Positions 28,716-38,231 are shown, counted from the first letter of the stretch. The stretch: 64,000 nt of DNA from Alcanivorax nanhaiticus (GCF_000756665.1 NZ_ARXV01000005.1:124001-188000), one strand, 5' to 3'. The notes: generated by a model not told the origin, from the letters alone. Program-made: numbers and translations.

Positions 28716-29009
28716 TCATTCTAACGAATTGGAGACAAAATCATAAATCAGCAGCAAGTCTACAAAAACAACAAGAAGAGCTGGAATCATGTACAGAAAA
28801 AAATATTTCCATATCATACAGGTGCCATCTAAAACTTCTGAAAAACCATAGCGATGAGGCACGATAAAGGCATACAGAGAAAAGCATATAACCCCGGCAA
28901 TATTTCCGTAGACATAGAAGTTCAAAACAATCAGAGAGGCAATGTACGCTCCTCCAACCATCAGAAACTGCGCCAAAATTTCTTTTCTTTTATCGCGCTG
29001 TTCTTTCAT
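28716..29009 (-). CDS. Small membrane protein of unknown function, AT-rich
   Basis: A 97-residue protein with three likely membrane segments (about residues 14-34, 35-52 and 67-90; FFLYMIPALLVVFVDLLLIY is the last) and a charged N-terminus (KEQRDKRKE). I do not recognise it. Base composition is clearly more AT-rich than the genes around it, and codons ending in A/T are common, suggesting recent acquisition. ATG 29009 is chosen over the adjacent GTG; no good ribosome-binding site is seen, so the call is moderate. A terminator with a T-run fits its 3' end. Confidence 0.55.
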   Translation of the reverse strand: MKEQRDKRKEILAQFLMVGGAYIASLIVLNFYVYGNIAGVICFSLYAFIVPHRYGFSEVLDGTCMIWKYFFLYMIPALLVVFVDLLLIYDFVSNSLE

Positions 29010-29203
29010 CACAGGAACCCATCACACGAACACTGACAAGCTGCTTTTCATTGCATAATATTCACAAAGACATTCATTGGTGGCTCACCAACTTCCCCAT
29101 AATTAAATTTATTCATTCCCTCGAAGTTAGCAGGCGAAGGACGCTACCAACCTGCGGAACGGCGCCGACCAGATAGAACGCCCACACTCAAGCAATTCTA
29201 ATA
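29010..29203. other. Non-coding AT-rich gap
   Basis: No gene seen. It shares the low GC of the small membrane protein gene and may belong to the same foreign segment, about 28.7-29.15 kb. Confidence 0.4.
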
Positions 29204-29236
29204 ATAAAGGCCGTCGACAGCGTTGACGGCCTTTAT
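29204..29236 (-). terminator. Terminator of the catecholate-type TonB receptor
   Basis: ATAAAGGCCGTC (29204-29215) and GACGGCCTTTAT (29225-29236) form a perfect 12-bp stem 18 bases after the stop codon on the minus strand. Confidence 0.75.
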
Positions 29237-29253
29237 GAAACCACACCAGGGTT

Positions 29254-31542
29254 TTAGAAGTTTGCCTGCAAGCCAACCCAGAAATTACGGCGAGCGTCCT
29301 TATTGTTGTAGTCGTCGTAGTACACCGCATCAAAGCCACCGGAACCGTTGTCTTCGAAGGCCACATCGTAGGTGGTGAAGTCTTCATCCAGCAGGTTGTT
29401 GATGCGCGCGTTCAGGCTGACAGATTCGTTCAGCTGAACACGAGCCCCCAGGTGGTAAATCTCATAGTCTTTCCAGTACTCACCACCAGTTGCATCGGTG
29501 TTCAGCCCGCTGCGTCCGAAGCCTCGGAAACGGTCATGACGGCCTTCCACGGTCAGGAACATGCCGAACTTCTGAGTAGCTTGCCAATCCAGAGTACCGT
29601 TGAACATATGGCGGGCGCTGCCGGTAAGCGGGTAGCCTTTGCCTTCGCCACTCTTCACCTCACTATCGATGTAAGTGTAGTTGGCTCGCAGGGACCAACG
29701 CTGGGAGATCTGGTAACGACCCGCAAACTCAGCCCCGCTGATAACGGCCTTGTCCACGTTCACCGGCTGAGTCACCAGCCCACCAAGGGAGTCATATTGC
29801 CCAAGGTCCACACAGGGAGTCTGGCCACCGGTGGCAGAACACAGCTCACTGTCCTGACGGACAATCTTGTCCTTAAAGTCATTCTGGAACACGGTGACGT
29901 TGGCGCTATGGCGATTCGGGCTTTCCCAGTACAGAGCAAGCTCTGAGTTCACACTGGTTTCCGGCTCCAGATCCGGGTTACCCACCCAGGGGCGGGTGCC
30001 CTGACCGCCGAAGCCGGTAATGCCGTTATAGAGATCCGTGGTCTTTGGGGTCTTGTAGCCAGTACTAACGCCCCCTTTCACGGTCCATGCAGGATTCAGG
30101 GTATAGACACCGTACAAACGCGGGCTAACCTGATCACCAAAGGTTTCGTGGTTGTCGTAACGCACACCGGTAGTGAGGGTGAACGGATCCACAATGGTCC
30201 AGTTGTCTTCCGCATACAAAGCCCAGAAGTTGTTCTCGGATACTTCTCCCGGGTTACCGTCTTCAAGACCGAAGATGCCATCTTCCAATTCACCACGCAG
30301 CACCTGGGTACCCACCACCACAAAGTGCTGGTCATTGATGGGCAGGTCCAGTTTTCCATCCAGGCGCAGTTCATTGCTTTCCAGCTTGCGCTGGGCACGG
30401 GGCAGGAAAGTTGCACTCAGTACATCCAGACAGGCATCACTGCCAGCATCGGCTACACAGTCAGCGTTGTTGGCGATAATGTCATCGTACTGCTGGCGCT
30501 CTGCAGCAGTCAGTGGCATGGTGCGACCATCATTGTTGGTGGCCAGATAGGTCAGGGACACATTACTGAAACCGAAGCCCCACTCTCCCTCATGGGTCAG
30601 AGCAATCTGCTCACGAGTGAATTCCTGATCTTCCGCATAACCAGCTCGAGGCAGACGCTCCGGGCTGTCGTGGGTACCCAGCTGACTTTCGGAGTTGTCG
30701 TAAGTCTGCACGGAGTCATCGTAATCCAGCGAGATACGCTGGTTGTCGGTGGGATTCCAGCGCAGCGTAAAGCCCAGTGCCGCGTCCTCGTTATCCACGG
30801 TTCTGCCACCGCCACCAAAGCCAAGCTCTCGCTCCTGAACAACGCCATTGGGATCGGTGACCGGGTCGTACTCAGGGTTGGAGGCATCCTGACTATAAAG
30901 GCTGCCCCGCAGGGCAAGACCAAACTGCTTGCCCAACGGGCCGGATACGGAGAAATCAGTGGTAGAAGAATCACCGTACTGGTCGTATTCCTGGATAGTA
31001 CGGCTCACATTGATGCTACCGCCCCACTGGTCGTACTGCTTCTTGGTGATGATGTTGATCACCCCGCCCATGGCATCGGCACCATAGAGGGTGGATGCCG
31101 GACCGCGAATCACCTCAATACGCTCGATAGCTTCCAGTGGCGGAATATGATTGAACTGATTACCGCCGAAGTTGTTCGGGTAGATATCACCATGGTTATT
31201 CTGGCGGCGGCCATCAATCAGGATCAGGGTGTAGTCTGCGCCCATGCCACGCATGGAGATACCTGATTGGCCGGTCTTGTCACGGGTCTCCCCCACATCC
31301 ACCCCTTCCAGGTCACGGACCGCATCCACCACGGAGGTGAATGGTCGGCTATGCAGCTCTTCCTGACTGATCACCGAGATACTGGCCGGAGCATCCGTAA
31401 TTTTCTGCTCATAACCCGCCGCGGATACCACTTTCACGGCATCCAGCTCATGGGCTTCATCAGCCAGAGCCACGCTAGTTGCGGATAGTGTCAACGCGGT
31501 AAATAAACAAGAACGAGAAGCTGGTACCCGGATAAAACTCAT
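29254..31542 (-). CDS. TonB-dependent receptor, catecholate siderophore type (FepA/CirA-like)
   Basis: A 762-residue outer-membrane receptor: signal peptide ending VALA, TonB box region (DAVKVVSA), plug (ISVISQEELHSRPF ... IEVIRGPASTLYGADAMGGVIN), and a barrel ending with a C-terminal Phe (GLQANF). The pattern RDLEGVDVGETRDKTGQSGI and the RPWVGNPDLEPETS segment are typical of FepA/CirA/IroN receptors for ferric catecholates. The frame runs 60 codons further upstream through promoter DNA; ATG 31542 has GGGGGA at the right distance. A Fur box lies at 31597-31615. Confidence 0.88.
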   Translation of the reverse strand: MSFIRVPASRSCLFTALTLSATSVALADEAHELDAVKVVSAAGYEQKITDAPASISVISQEELHSRPFTSVVDAVRDLEGVDVGETRDKTGQSGISMRGMGADYTLILIDGRRQNNHGDIYPNNFGGNQFNHIPPLEAIERIEVIRGPASTLYGADAMGGVINIITKKQYDQWGGSINVSRTIQEYDQYGDSSTTDFSVSGPLGKQFGLALRGSLYSQDASNPEYDPVTDPNGVVQERELGFGGGGRTVDNEDAALGFTLRWNPTDNQRISLDYDDSVQTYDNSESQLGTHDSPERLPRAGYAEDQEFTREQIALTHEGEWGFGFSNVSLTYLATNNDGRTMPLTAAERQQYDDIIANNADCVADAGSDACLDVLSATFLPRAQRKLESNELRLDGKLDLPINDQHFVVVGTQVLRGELEDGIFGLEDGNPGEVSENNFWALYAEDNWTIVDPFTLTTGVRYDNHETFGDQVSPRLYGVYTLNPAWTVKGGVSTGYKTPKTTDLYNGITGFGGQGTRPWVGNPDLEPETSVNSELALYWESPNRHSANVTVFQNDFKDKIVRQDSELCSATGGQTPCVDLGQYDSLGGLVTQPVNVDKAVISGAEFAGRYQISQRWSLRANYTYIDSEVKSGEGKGYPLTGSARHMFNGTLDWQATQKFGMFLTVEGRHDRFRGFGRSGLNTDATGGEYWKDYEIYHLGARVQLNESVSLNARINNLLDEDFTTYDVAFEDNGSGGFDAVYYDDYNNKDARRNFWVGLQANF

Positions 31543-31596
31543 TGGAATCCCCCACTGTGTCCTACAAGACAGACGACGAAGGGGCGGAATCTTGCC

Positions 31597-31615
31597 GTTA
31601 TTGAGAATCAATATC
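31597..31615 (-). promoter_or_regulatory. Candidate Fur box
   Basis: On the minus strand GATATTGATTCTCAATAAC matches 14 of 19 positions of the Fur consensus, 55 bases before the receptor start codon. Confidence 0.65.
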
Positions 31616-31823
31616 AAACAATAACCAATATCAAACACGTAAATTTTGTAAGCAGCGCAGTATCCAGGGATACCCGTGATCAACCCGGAAGTCGCCATTC
31701 TCTCTGTGATCGACCGCTGCATGCGCCAGTCACCTCAACCGGGCTTCTCTTTCTTCCTTCTTTATCCCTATTGGCCCTAATTCCCGACCGTTCAGTCATC
31801 ACGGCTATTCGACTCGTTGATAT

Positions 31824-31845
31824 TTACATTAGCCACTGTTACATT
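31824..31845 (+). promoter_or_regulatory. Direct repeat TTACATT in the promoter of the M24/EphD/PF10118 operon
   Basis: TTACATT occurs at 31824-31830 and 31839-31845, a 15-bp period. The 12-mer CACTGTTACATT (31834-31845) is found exactly at 48625-48636 in front of the other PF10118 operon. Candidate activator or repressor site. Confidence 0.5.
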
Positions 31846-31878
31846 CGCTGAACTTGACGATGTCCAGATAGGTCAGAC

Positions 31879-32781
31879 ATGCCCATTCTCAATCCCGCCG
31901 CCATGCCCGAACAGCGTGGTTACATCCCCACCAGCGAAGAGCTGGAAGGATTCCGTGCCGCCCAGAAACTGGCCTATGCTGCCGCTGAAGCAGTGGCTGC
32001 CGAGCTAAAGCCAGGCATGACCGAGAAGCAGGCCGCAGCCCTGCAGGAAACCTGGCTGCGCGATCACGGCGTGAATGACTGGCTGCATGCCCCCTTTGCC
32101 TGGTTCGGTGATCGCACCGCCTTTCAGGGCTTTAAGGTAGCGGTGCAGTTCCTGCCTACCAATCGCCGGCTGGAAGAGAATATGCCTTTTATTCTCGATA
32201 ACGCCCCGGTGCTGAATGGCTTCACTGCCGATATTGGTTACGCCGGTGTGCTCGGTGAAAACCCGATCCTCGACCGCATCCTCGATGACCTGGCGCCACA
32301 GCGCGCCATGATTCTTGAGCTGATCCGCCAGGGCCGCGCCATGAATGATGTGTCCAAGGCAGTGGACAAGCTGATCCTGATGCAGGGCTTCGAGCCCCGC
32401 CACAAGGCCTACCCCTTCGAAGTACTGGCCCACCAGGTCACCCGCCAGGCTCCGCGCGACAAACCACGCCGCACCATGCCCTTCAAGTTTGGTCTGGATT
32501 TCCTCTCCACCCTCGGCCAGGTGGCGCTCGTCGCCAGAAAACAAGGCTGGTCGCCGCTGTGGAATTCCGGCGAAGGCTCCAACCATGCGCCGGTACCGGG
32601 TCTGTGGGCGGTGGAGCCGCACCTGGGTTTCCGTGGCGTGGGCGCCAAATTCGAAGAATTGCTGGTGATTACTGAAGACGATGCCTACTGGCTGGACGAC
32701 GACGTCCCCCATGTGAAGCGCTGGAAAGCGCGCGGCCTGTGGCCCGTCAAGGATGTACCGCTGCTGGGAGAGCCCGCATGA
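31879..32781 (+). CDS. M24 family metallopeptidase-like protein
   Basis: A 300-residue pita-bread-fold protein (Xaa-Pro aminopeptidase / creatinase type). Likely metal ligands are the Asp residues of FILDNAPV and GFTADIGYAG, the His region RHKAYPFEVLAHQ, and the Glu residues of WAVEPHLGF and AKFEELLVIT. The spacing and the absence of the usual GHGIG box make it a divergent member, so peptidase activity is uncertain. It overlaps the next gene by ATGA and starts an operon with the EphD-like fusion and a PF10118 protein, which hints at a role in lipid or xenobiotic metabolism rather than protein turnover. Confidence 0.75.
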   Translation: MPILNPAAMPEQRGYIPTSEELEGFRAAQKLAYAAAEAVAAELKPGMTEKQAAALQETWLRDHGVNDWLHAPFAWFGDRTAFQGFKVAVQFLPTNRRLEENMPFILDNAPVLNGFTADIGYAGVLGENPILDRILDDLAPQRAMILELIRQGRAMNDVSKAVDKLILMQGFEPRHKAYPFEVLAHQVTRQAPRDKPRRTMPFKFGLDFLSTLGQVALVARKQGWSPLWNSGEGSNHAPVPGLWAVEPHLGFRGVGAKFEELLVITEDDAYWLDDDVPHVKRWKARGLWPVKDVPLLGEPA

Positions 32782-34526
32782 ACATGTCTACCGTAAACAG
32801 TGCCGGGGTCGACCTGCAGGTCTTCACCTACGGTGATGAGAAGAAGCAACCCATCGTGCTGGTGCACGGCTACCCGGACAATCACAGCGTGTGGGAGCCA
32901 GTCGCCAAGCTGCTGGCTGACAAATACTTCGTCATCACCTATGACGTACGCGGTGCCGGCGGCTCCGATGTACCCAGGAAACAGGCGGATTTCCGCATGG
33001 CACTGCTCTCTGCAGACTTGAAAGCCGTGGTGGAATCCTGCATCGGTGAACGCGCTTTCCACCTGGTGGGCCACGATTGGGGCTCCATCCAGAGCTGGGA
33101 ATCGGTTACCGCTGACGGCCCGCTCAAGCAACGCATTCTTTCCTACACGACTATTTCTGGCCCCTGCCTGGACCATATGGGTTACTGGCTGCGCAAGCGC
33201 ACCCTGAACCTGTCCGCTTCGGCCAAAGCCAAGGTGTTCAAGCAGGCGCTCAGCTCCTGGTACATCGGCTTTTTCCATCTGCCGGTACTGGCTCCCAGCG
33301 CCTGGCAAGGCGGCCTGGACAAACTGTGGCCCAAGTACCTCAAGCATCGCGAGCAAGTCGAAGAGCCAGAAGCGAATCCCACTCAGGGCAAAGATGGCAA
33401 ACACGGCGTACAACTCTACCGTGCCAACTTCCGCAACAAGCTGATCAACCCGGAGGAGCGTCACGCCGCCTGCCCGGTACAGTTGATCGTACCCACCCGT
33501 GACAACTACGTGGGCACCCAGCTGTTTGAAGATCTGCACTACTGGGTGGATGAACTGTATCGCCGCGACATCAATGCCAACCACTGGGTGCCGCTGAGTC
33601 ACCCGGAAAAGATCGCGGCCTGGATCGAGGAATTTGTCAGCGGCGTGGACAAGGGCAAGATGAGCGGCGCCCTGCAACACGCACGGGTACGCCCGGAACG
33701 TCGCAAGCTGCCCCTTTACGGCAAGACGGCTGTCATCACCGGCGCAGGTTCCGGTATTGGCCGCGCGACTGCCTTCAAGCTGGCGGAAGCCGGTGCCGAC
33801 CTGGTGTGCGTGGACATCAACGACGAAGCCGCTGAACGCACTGCCGAACTGAGCCGCCTGCTCGGTGCCAGCGCCTGGTCACGCAAGGTGGACGTGGGCT
33901 CCGCCCAGGCCATGCAGCGTCTGGCCAAATGGGTGGAGAAAGAGCTCGGCGGTGCCGATATCGTCATCAACAACGCAGGCATCGGCATGGCCGGTGGCGT
34001 GCTCGACACCTCTACCCAGGACTGGGACCGCATCCTCAAGGTCAACCTGTGGGGTGTGATCCACGGCTCGCGACTGTTTGCCCAACAGATGGTGGACGCT
34101 CACCGTTCCGGCCACATCATCAATGTAGCCAGCGCCGCCGCCTTCGCCCCCAACCGCAAGCTGGCCGCCTACTCCACCAGCAAGGCCGCGGTGTACATGC
34201 TCAGCGAATGTTTGCGCGGTGAACTGGCGGATCAGGATATCGGTGTCACCGCCATCTGCCCCGGTTTCGTGGCCACCGGCATTGCCAGCAACACGGTTTA
34301 CACCGGCATGAGTGATGAAGAACAGGCAGCCAAACGTGCCAAGGCCGATGCCTTGTACCAGCGCCGCAACTTCTCACCAGACGAAGTGGCCGAAGCCATT
34401 CTCAAGGCTGTGCTCACCAACCCGGCGCTGTCGCTGGTAGGTGCCGAGGCCTGGACCACTCGTCTACTCAGCCGTTTCGCCCCGGCGCTGTCGCGTCGTG
34501 TGGCTCGTATCGACATTACCCCTTAA
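32778..34526 (+). CDS. Fusion of alpha/beta hydrolase and short-chain dehydrogenase (EphD-like)
   Basis: A 582-residue two-domain protein. Residues 1-290 are an epoxide-hydrolase-like alpha/beta hydrolase: HGYPDNHSVWEP oxyanion region, and GHDWGS with Asp as nucleophile, as in epoxide hydrolases and dehalogenases. Residues 310-580 are an SDR: TGAGSGIGRATAF cofactor motif, NNAGIGMAGG, and YSTSKAA catalytic Tyr-Lys. This is the layout of mycobacterial EphD. It could open an epoxide to a diol and oxidise it in sequence (inference). ATG 32778 overlaps the stop of the M24 gene, so translation is coupled. Confidence 0.87.
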   Translation: MNMSTVNSAGVDLQVFTYGDEKKQPIVLVHGYPDNHSVWEPVAKLLADKYFVITYDVRGAGGSDVPRKQADFRMALLSADLKAVVESCIGERAFHLVGHDWGSIQSWESVTADGPLKQRILSYTTISGPCLDHMGYWLRKRTLNLSASAKAKVFKQALSSWYIGFFHLPVLAPSAWQGGLDKLWPKYLKHREQVEEPEANPTQGKDGKHGVQLYRANFRNKLINPEERHAACPVQLIVPTRDNYVGTQLFEDLHYWVDELYRRDINANHWVPLSHPEKIAAWIEEFVSGVDKGKMSGALQHARVRPERRKLPLYGKTAVITGAGSGIGRATAFKLAEAGADLVCVDINDEAAERTAELSRLLGASAWSRKVDVGSAQAMQRLAKWVEKELGGADIVINNAGIGMAGGVLDTSTQDWDRILKVNLWGVIHGSRLFAQQMVDAHRSGHIINVASAAAFAPNRKLAAYSTSKAAVYMLSECLRGELADQDIGVTAICPGFVATGIASNTVYTGMSDEEQAAKRAKADALYQRRNFSPDEVAEAILKAVLTNPALSLVGAEAWTTRLLSRFAPALSRRVARIDITP

Positions 34527-34550
34527 GCACTCTTGATGGAGAACAACACC

Positions 34551-35471
34551 ATGAACGCACCCGTGCGCCATCAATTGAAAGCCCGTCGTGTCCAGTTTGA
34601 ATTCGACGAGACGCCACTGCACTGGCTCAAGGACGACCCGTTTTCTACCCATGTCATCAATGGCATTCACCTGCTGTTGCCAGAAGGTGAACTGTGGTTC
34701 TGTCGGGTATACAACCAGGCGCTGCCTTATGTCACCGACGATCAGCTACGCGCCGACGTGGAAGGCTTTATCCGCCAGGAGGCGGTGCATTCCCGTCAAC
34801 ACAGCAAGGCGCAGCTCTACCTGACCCGTCATGGTCTCGACTACGACGAGTTCCTCAATAAGGTGAACTGGCTGTTCAAGGATTTCCTTGGGGATGACAC
34901 CCCGTTCGGCAGCAAATGGCTGAAGCCTGTAGTGCCGGAGAAATTCTGGCTGGTGCTCCGTGTTGGTGTGATTGCCGCCATCGAACATTTCACCGGCGTG
35001 CTCGGCCAATGGGCCATGGACAACGAAAGCTGGGAAGCCAATGGTGATCCCGCCATGGTGGATCTGTTCAAATGGCACCTGGCCGAGGAAGTGGAACATC
35101 GCACCGTGGCCTACGACCTGTTCGAACACCTGTGCAAGACCCAGCTGGGGTTCTATGTGAGCCGCCAGGCACTGATGGCCATCGTGTTCCCGCTGTTCAT
35201 CTATTTCATTACTGAGGGGGCTCGCTCCCTGGCGGGCCAGGATCCGGATCCGGAAATTCGCAAGATTCGCAGAACGATGATCCCGCGTCTGCTGTGGGAA
35301 CTACAACGGGTCGGTGAGAAAACCGAAAACGTGCCCACCTTCAGCTTCCTGGTGAAGGCCACCGCACGCTGGGTCAGCCCTCGGTTCCACCCCATCCATG
35401 AAGGGGATACGCAACAGGCGCTGGATTATCTGGCACGCTCTCCGGCAGCCAGGGCAGCAGCAATGGTGTAA
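34551..35471 (+). CDS. PF10118 protein (annotated metal-dependent hydrolase; ferritin-like di-iron pattern), copy 1
   Basis: A 306-residue helical protein of PF10118. Its conserved carboxylate/His motifs are spaced as in ferritin-like di-iron proteins: RQEAVHSRQH near residue 79, AAIEHFTG near 144 and EEVEHRTVAYD near 180. The family is called a metal-dependent hydrolase, but the E-x-x-H pairs suggest an oxygen-using enzyme (inference). A hydrophobic segment (IVFPLFIYFI) lies near 215. ATG 34551 is preferred to 34536. It is 24 bases after the EphD-like gene. A paralogue lies at 47640-48569 in another oxidoreductase operon. Confidence 0.8.
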   Translation: MNAPVRHQLKARRVQFEFDETPLHWLKDDPFSTHVINGIHLLLPEGELWFCRVYNQALPYVTDDQLRADVEGFIRQEAVHSRQHSKAQLYLTRHGLDYDEFLNKVNWLFKDFLGDDTPFGSKWLKPVVPEKFWLVLRVGVIAAIEHFTGVLGQWAMDNESWEANGDPAMVDLFKWHLAEEVEHRTVAYDLFEHLCKTQLGFYVSRQALMAIVFPLFIYFITEGARSLAGQDPDPEIRKIRRTMIPRLLWELQRVGEKTENVPTFSFLVKATARWVSPRFHPIHEGDTQQALDYLARSPAARAAAMV

Positions 35472-35490
35472 TGCTGTAAAAAGCGACGTA

Positions 35491-35555
35491 ACCACAGAGG
35501 GCACAGAGGCCACTGAGAAAAAGCCTTCCTCAGTGATCTCTGTGCCCTCTGTGGT
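35491..35555. repeat. Nonamer inverted-repeat element I (gene-less)
   Basis: Left arm ACCACAGAG, GGCACAGAG, GCCACTGAG (35491-35517); right arm CTCAGTGAT, CTCTGTGCC, CTCTGTGGT (35529-35555). The arms pair at 25 of 27 positions around an 11-base loop. Same unit family as elements J (58798) and K (60837). It starts 19 bases after the PF10118 stop codon. Confidence 0.85.
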
Positions 35556-35602
35556 AAACCGTCTTTTGTTTTTACGTGTTGCGTGTCAGCGCGGCCGCCC
35601 CT

Positions 35603-37084
35603 TCACATCGGCACCCGATCAAACCAGGGTTGAGCCTGCTCCAGCTGTGCAGCCAGAGCCAACAGCTTGCCTTCATCACCATGACCACCCACAAACTGGG
35701 AACCCAGCGGCAGTCCCGCCTCTGTCCAGTGCAGCGGCACCGACATGGCTGGCACACCGGTGACATTGGCGAACTGGGTGAAGGGCATGTACTTGAAGTT
35801 CTCCATAGCCATGTCTTCAATCAGACCCGTCTTCATCAGCAGTTTCTCTGCGCCAACCTTAAGCACCACTCTCAGCGCCGCTTGCTGAAGTGACGGCGTT
35901 GCCATCGCCCCCACTTTGGCCGGTGGCAGCGCCAACGTCGGCGTCAACCAGAAGTCATAGCGCTCCAAAAACTGGTCCAGCGCGATCATATAGAGCTGCC
36001 AGCGACTCTGACACTTCACGTACTCGCTGGCTGGCGTGGCACGACCGAACGCGGCGATCCCCAGCGTATCCAGTTCAAAGCCCTCATCGCCGCAACCGGT
36101 CAACGCTTTCACTTCGTCCACTTCCGCTGCGCATTGCCCGAACCACACGGTGAGCCAGTCCATACACATCTGCTTGGCGTCCATCTGCGGCTCGGCCTCT
36201 TCTACCTCATGGCCAAGATCGCGCAGCAATGCCACCGTTTTTTCCACCGCTTTCACTGCTTCAGCGTCCACCTCCGTACCCAGAGGAGAGCGCGTAGAAA
36301 AACCAATACGCAAACGTCCCGGAGGGTTGGCCGCTGCTTGCGCATAAGGTTGTGGCGGCGGAGCAATATGGAACAGACTGCCGCGCTCATCCCCTTGGGC
36401 GATATCCAGCAGCAAGGCACTGTCACGGACGGAACGGGTTAAAACATGATTCACGGCAATGCCGTGCATGGCCTCGGTGAAAGTCGGCCCCCAGGGAGTA
36501 CGACCACGCCCCGGCTTCAGCCCGAACAGCCCACAACAGGCGGCCGGAATCCGAATGCTGCCGCCACCATCATTGGCTCCAGCTACCGGCACCACACCCG
36601 CCGCCACCATGGCCGCCGAGCCCCCGGAGGAGCCCCCGGTGGTATGGGCTGTATTCCAGGGATTGCGCGATGGGCCGTAAGAATCCGGCTCGGTGATTCC
36701 CTTGGCGCCAAACTCTGGCGTATTGGTTCTGCCGAACGGCACAAGGCCTGCCTGCTTCCAGCGCGCCACCAGAGTGGAATCCTGCTCGGCACGGATATCG
36801 TGCTTCTTGCGTGCCTTGTTGCCTCGGTAATCCGGCTCACCAGCGATTTCCTGGAACAGATCCTTCACCAGCATGGGCACCCCTGCCAGCGGACCTTCCA
36901 GCGAAGACCCGGCTCGCTGACGGGCCTTTTCGTAGAGCGGGATGATCATCCCGTTCAGCTCAGGATTAACCGCCTCGGCACGATGGATCGCAATCTCCAG
37001 CAACTCAGAGGCCTGCACCTCGCCCTTGCGAATCAGCTCCGCCAGACCGATGGCATCATACTTTCTGTATTCTTCGAAGTTCAT
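35603..37084 (-). CDS. Amidase (amidase-signature family)
   Basis: A 493-residue amidase-signature enzyme with a Ser-cisSer-Lys triad: Lys in VPMLVKDLFQE near residue 80 and the Gly/Ser-rich signature TTGGSSGGSAAMVAAG near 155, followed by GGSIRIPAACCGLFGLKP. It hydrolyses carboxamides, possibly fatty acid or cyclic amides; the substrate is open. AGGAG lies 6 bases before ATG 37084 (MNFEEYRKY); the frame runs further upstream, but that part is promoter. Divergent from the quinone oxidoreductase-like gene. Confidence 0.9.
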   Translation of the reverse strand: MNFEEYRKYDAIGLAELIRKGEVQASELLEIAIHRAEAVNPELNGMIIPLYEKARQRAGSSLEGPLAGVPMLVKDLFQEIAGEPDYRGNKARKKHDIRAEQDSTLVARWKQAGLVPFGRTNTPEFGAKGITEPDSYGPSRNPWNTAHTTGGSSGGSAAMVAAGVVPVAGANDGGGSIRIPAACCGLFGLKPGRGRTPWGPTFTEAMHGIAVNHVLTRSVRDSALLLDIAQGDERGSLFHIAPPPQPYAQAAANPPGRLRIGFSTRSPLGTEVDAEAVKAVEKTVALLRDLGHEVEEAEPQMDAKQMCMDWLTVWFGQCAAEVDEVKALTGCGDEGFELDTLGIAAFGRATPASEYVKCQSRWQLYMIALDQFLERYDFWLTPTLALPPAKVGAMATPSLQQAALRVVLKVGAEKLLMKTGLIEDMAMENFKYMPFTQFANVTGVPAMSVPLHWTEAGLPLGSQFVGGHGDEGKLLALAAQLEQAQPWFDRVPM

Positions 37085-37215
37085 GAATTCTCCTGCTCTC
37101 CCAACGCTGCCAAAGGTCGCACGGCAGCAGCACCAATACTGTGGCATAGTCTGCGATGCAACATGCGCCAATACTTGTGTGTTTCGGTTACCACAGTCAA
37201 AAAATGAGGCAGGAA

Positions 37216-38226
37216 ATGAGAGCTATCGGATTCAATCAGCCCCGCGCCATCGACGACGTACATGCCCTTGAGGACATCCAGCTCGACCTGCCTTCCCCCG
37301 GCCCACGGGACCTGTTGGTTGCCGTTCAGGCCGTTTCCGTCAATCCCATTGATACCAAACTTCGCCAGCGCCCGCTGGATCAACCCGGTTACCGGGTACT
37401 GGGCTTTGATGCCGCCGGGGTGGTGGAAGCGGTAGGCAGTGAAGTCAGCGGATTTCAAAAGGGTGACCGGGTCTGGTATGCCGGCGCAGTACAACGCCAG
37501 GGCAGCAATGCAGAACATCAATGCGTGGATGAACGCCTGGTAGCTCACAAGCCCAATAGCCTTGGTATGCAGGAAGCCGCCGCCTTGCCACTGACCGCCC
37601 TCACGGCCTGGGAGGCACTGGAGGATCAACTGGGTTTCCATCCCGGAGAATGCGAAGGCAAAACCCTGCTGGTAATAGGCGGCGCCGGCGGGGTGGGCTC
37701 CATCGCCATTCAGCTGGCCGCCAAACACTTTGGTCTTCGCGTAATCGCCACCGCTGGCCGCGACACTTCAGCCAACTGGTGTGAAGCCATGGGCGCCCAT
37801 GCACTGGTGGATTACCGCGAACCCATTGCTCCACAATTGGAAACACTGGGTGTCCCCCAGATAGACGGCATCTTTATTACCCAGAATCTGGATGACTACT
37901 GGCAAACCGCCTGCCAGGTGATTGCCCCTCTGGGTGGCATCTGCGCCATCGTCGATGCCCGTGGCCCGCTGGATCTGAATCCGCTGAAACCGAAAAGTGC
38001 CCGCTTTAGCTGGGAGTTCATGTTCACCCGCGCCATGTTCGCGCAGGACATGCAGCGCCAGGGCGACATCCTCGCACAACTGAGCAAGCTGGTAGATACC
38101 GGCACCATCCAGACCACACTCAGCGAAGGCATGGGCGCGATCAACGCCGACAATCTCAAGGCCGCGCATAAGCGGTTGGAGGAAGGCAGCACCATTGGCA
38201 AGCTGGTGCTAGCGGGTTGGGAATAA
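37216..38226 (+). CDS. Zinc-type alcohol dehydrogenase-like / quinone oxidoreductase (MDR family)
   Basis: A 336-residue medium-chain dehydrogenase/reductase of the zinc-free group. The N-terminal GroES-like half shows SVNPIDTKLRQRPL and GFDAAGVVEAVG; the Rossmann half has VIGGAGGVGSIAIQLAA near 150. No cysteine cluster for structural zinc is seen, which fits NADPH:quinone or enoyl reductases. The start is uncertain: MRAIGFNQP at 37216 matches relatives but has AGGAA touching it; ATG 37204 lies four codons upstream. Divergent from the amidase gene with a 131-base gap. Confidence 0.85.
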   Translation: MRAIGFNQPRAIDDVHALEDIQLDLPSPGPRDLLVAVQAVSVNPIDTKLRQRPLDQPGYRVLGFDAAGVVEAVGSEVSGFQKGDRVWYAGAVQRQGSNAEHQCVDERLVAHKPNSLGMQEAAALPLTALTAWEALEDQLGFHPGECEGKTLLVIGGAGGVGSIAIQLAAKHFGLRVIATAGRDTSANWCEAMGAHALVDYREPIAPQLETLGVPQIDGIFITQNLDDYWQTACQVIAPLGGICAIVDARGPLDLNPLKPKSARFSWEFMFTRAMFAQDMQRQGDILAQLSKLVDTGTIQTTLSEGMGAINADNLKAAHKRLEEGSTIGKLVLAGWE

Positions 38227-38231
38227 AAGCA

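Noticed and set aside
31543..31722. 60-residue extension of the catecholate receptor
   Set aside because: It would place the signal peptide internally and covers the Fur box.
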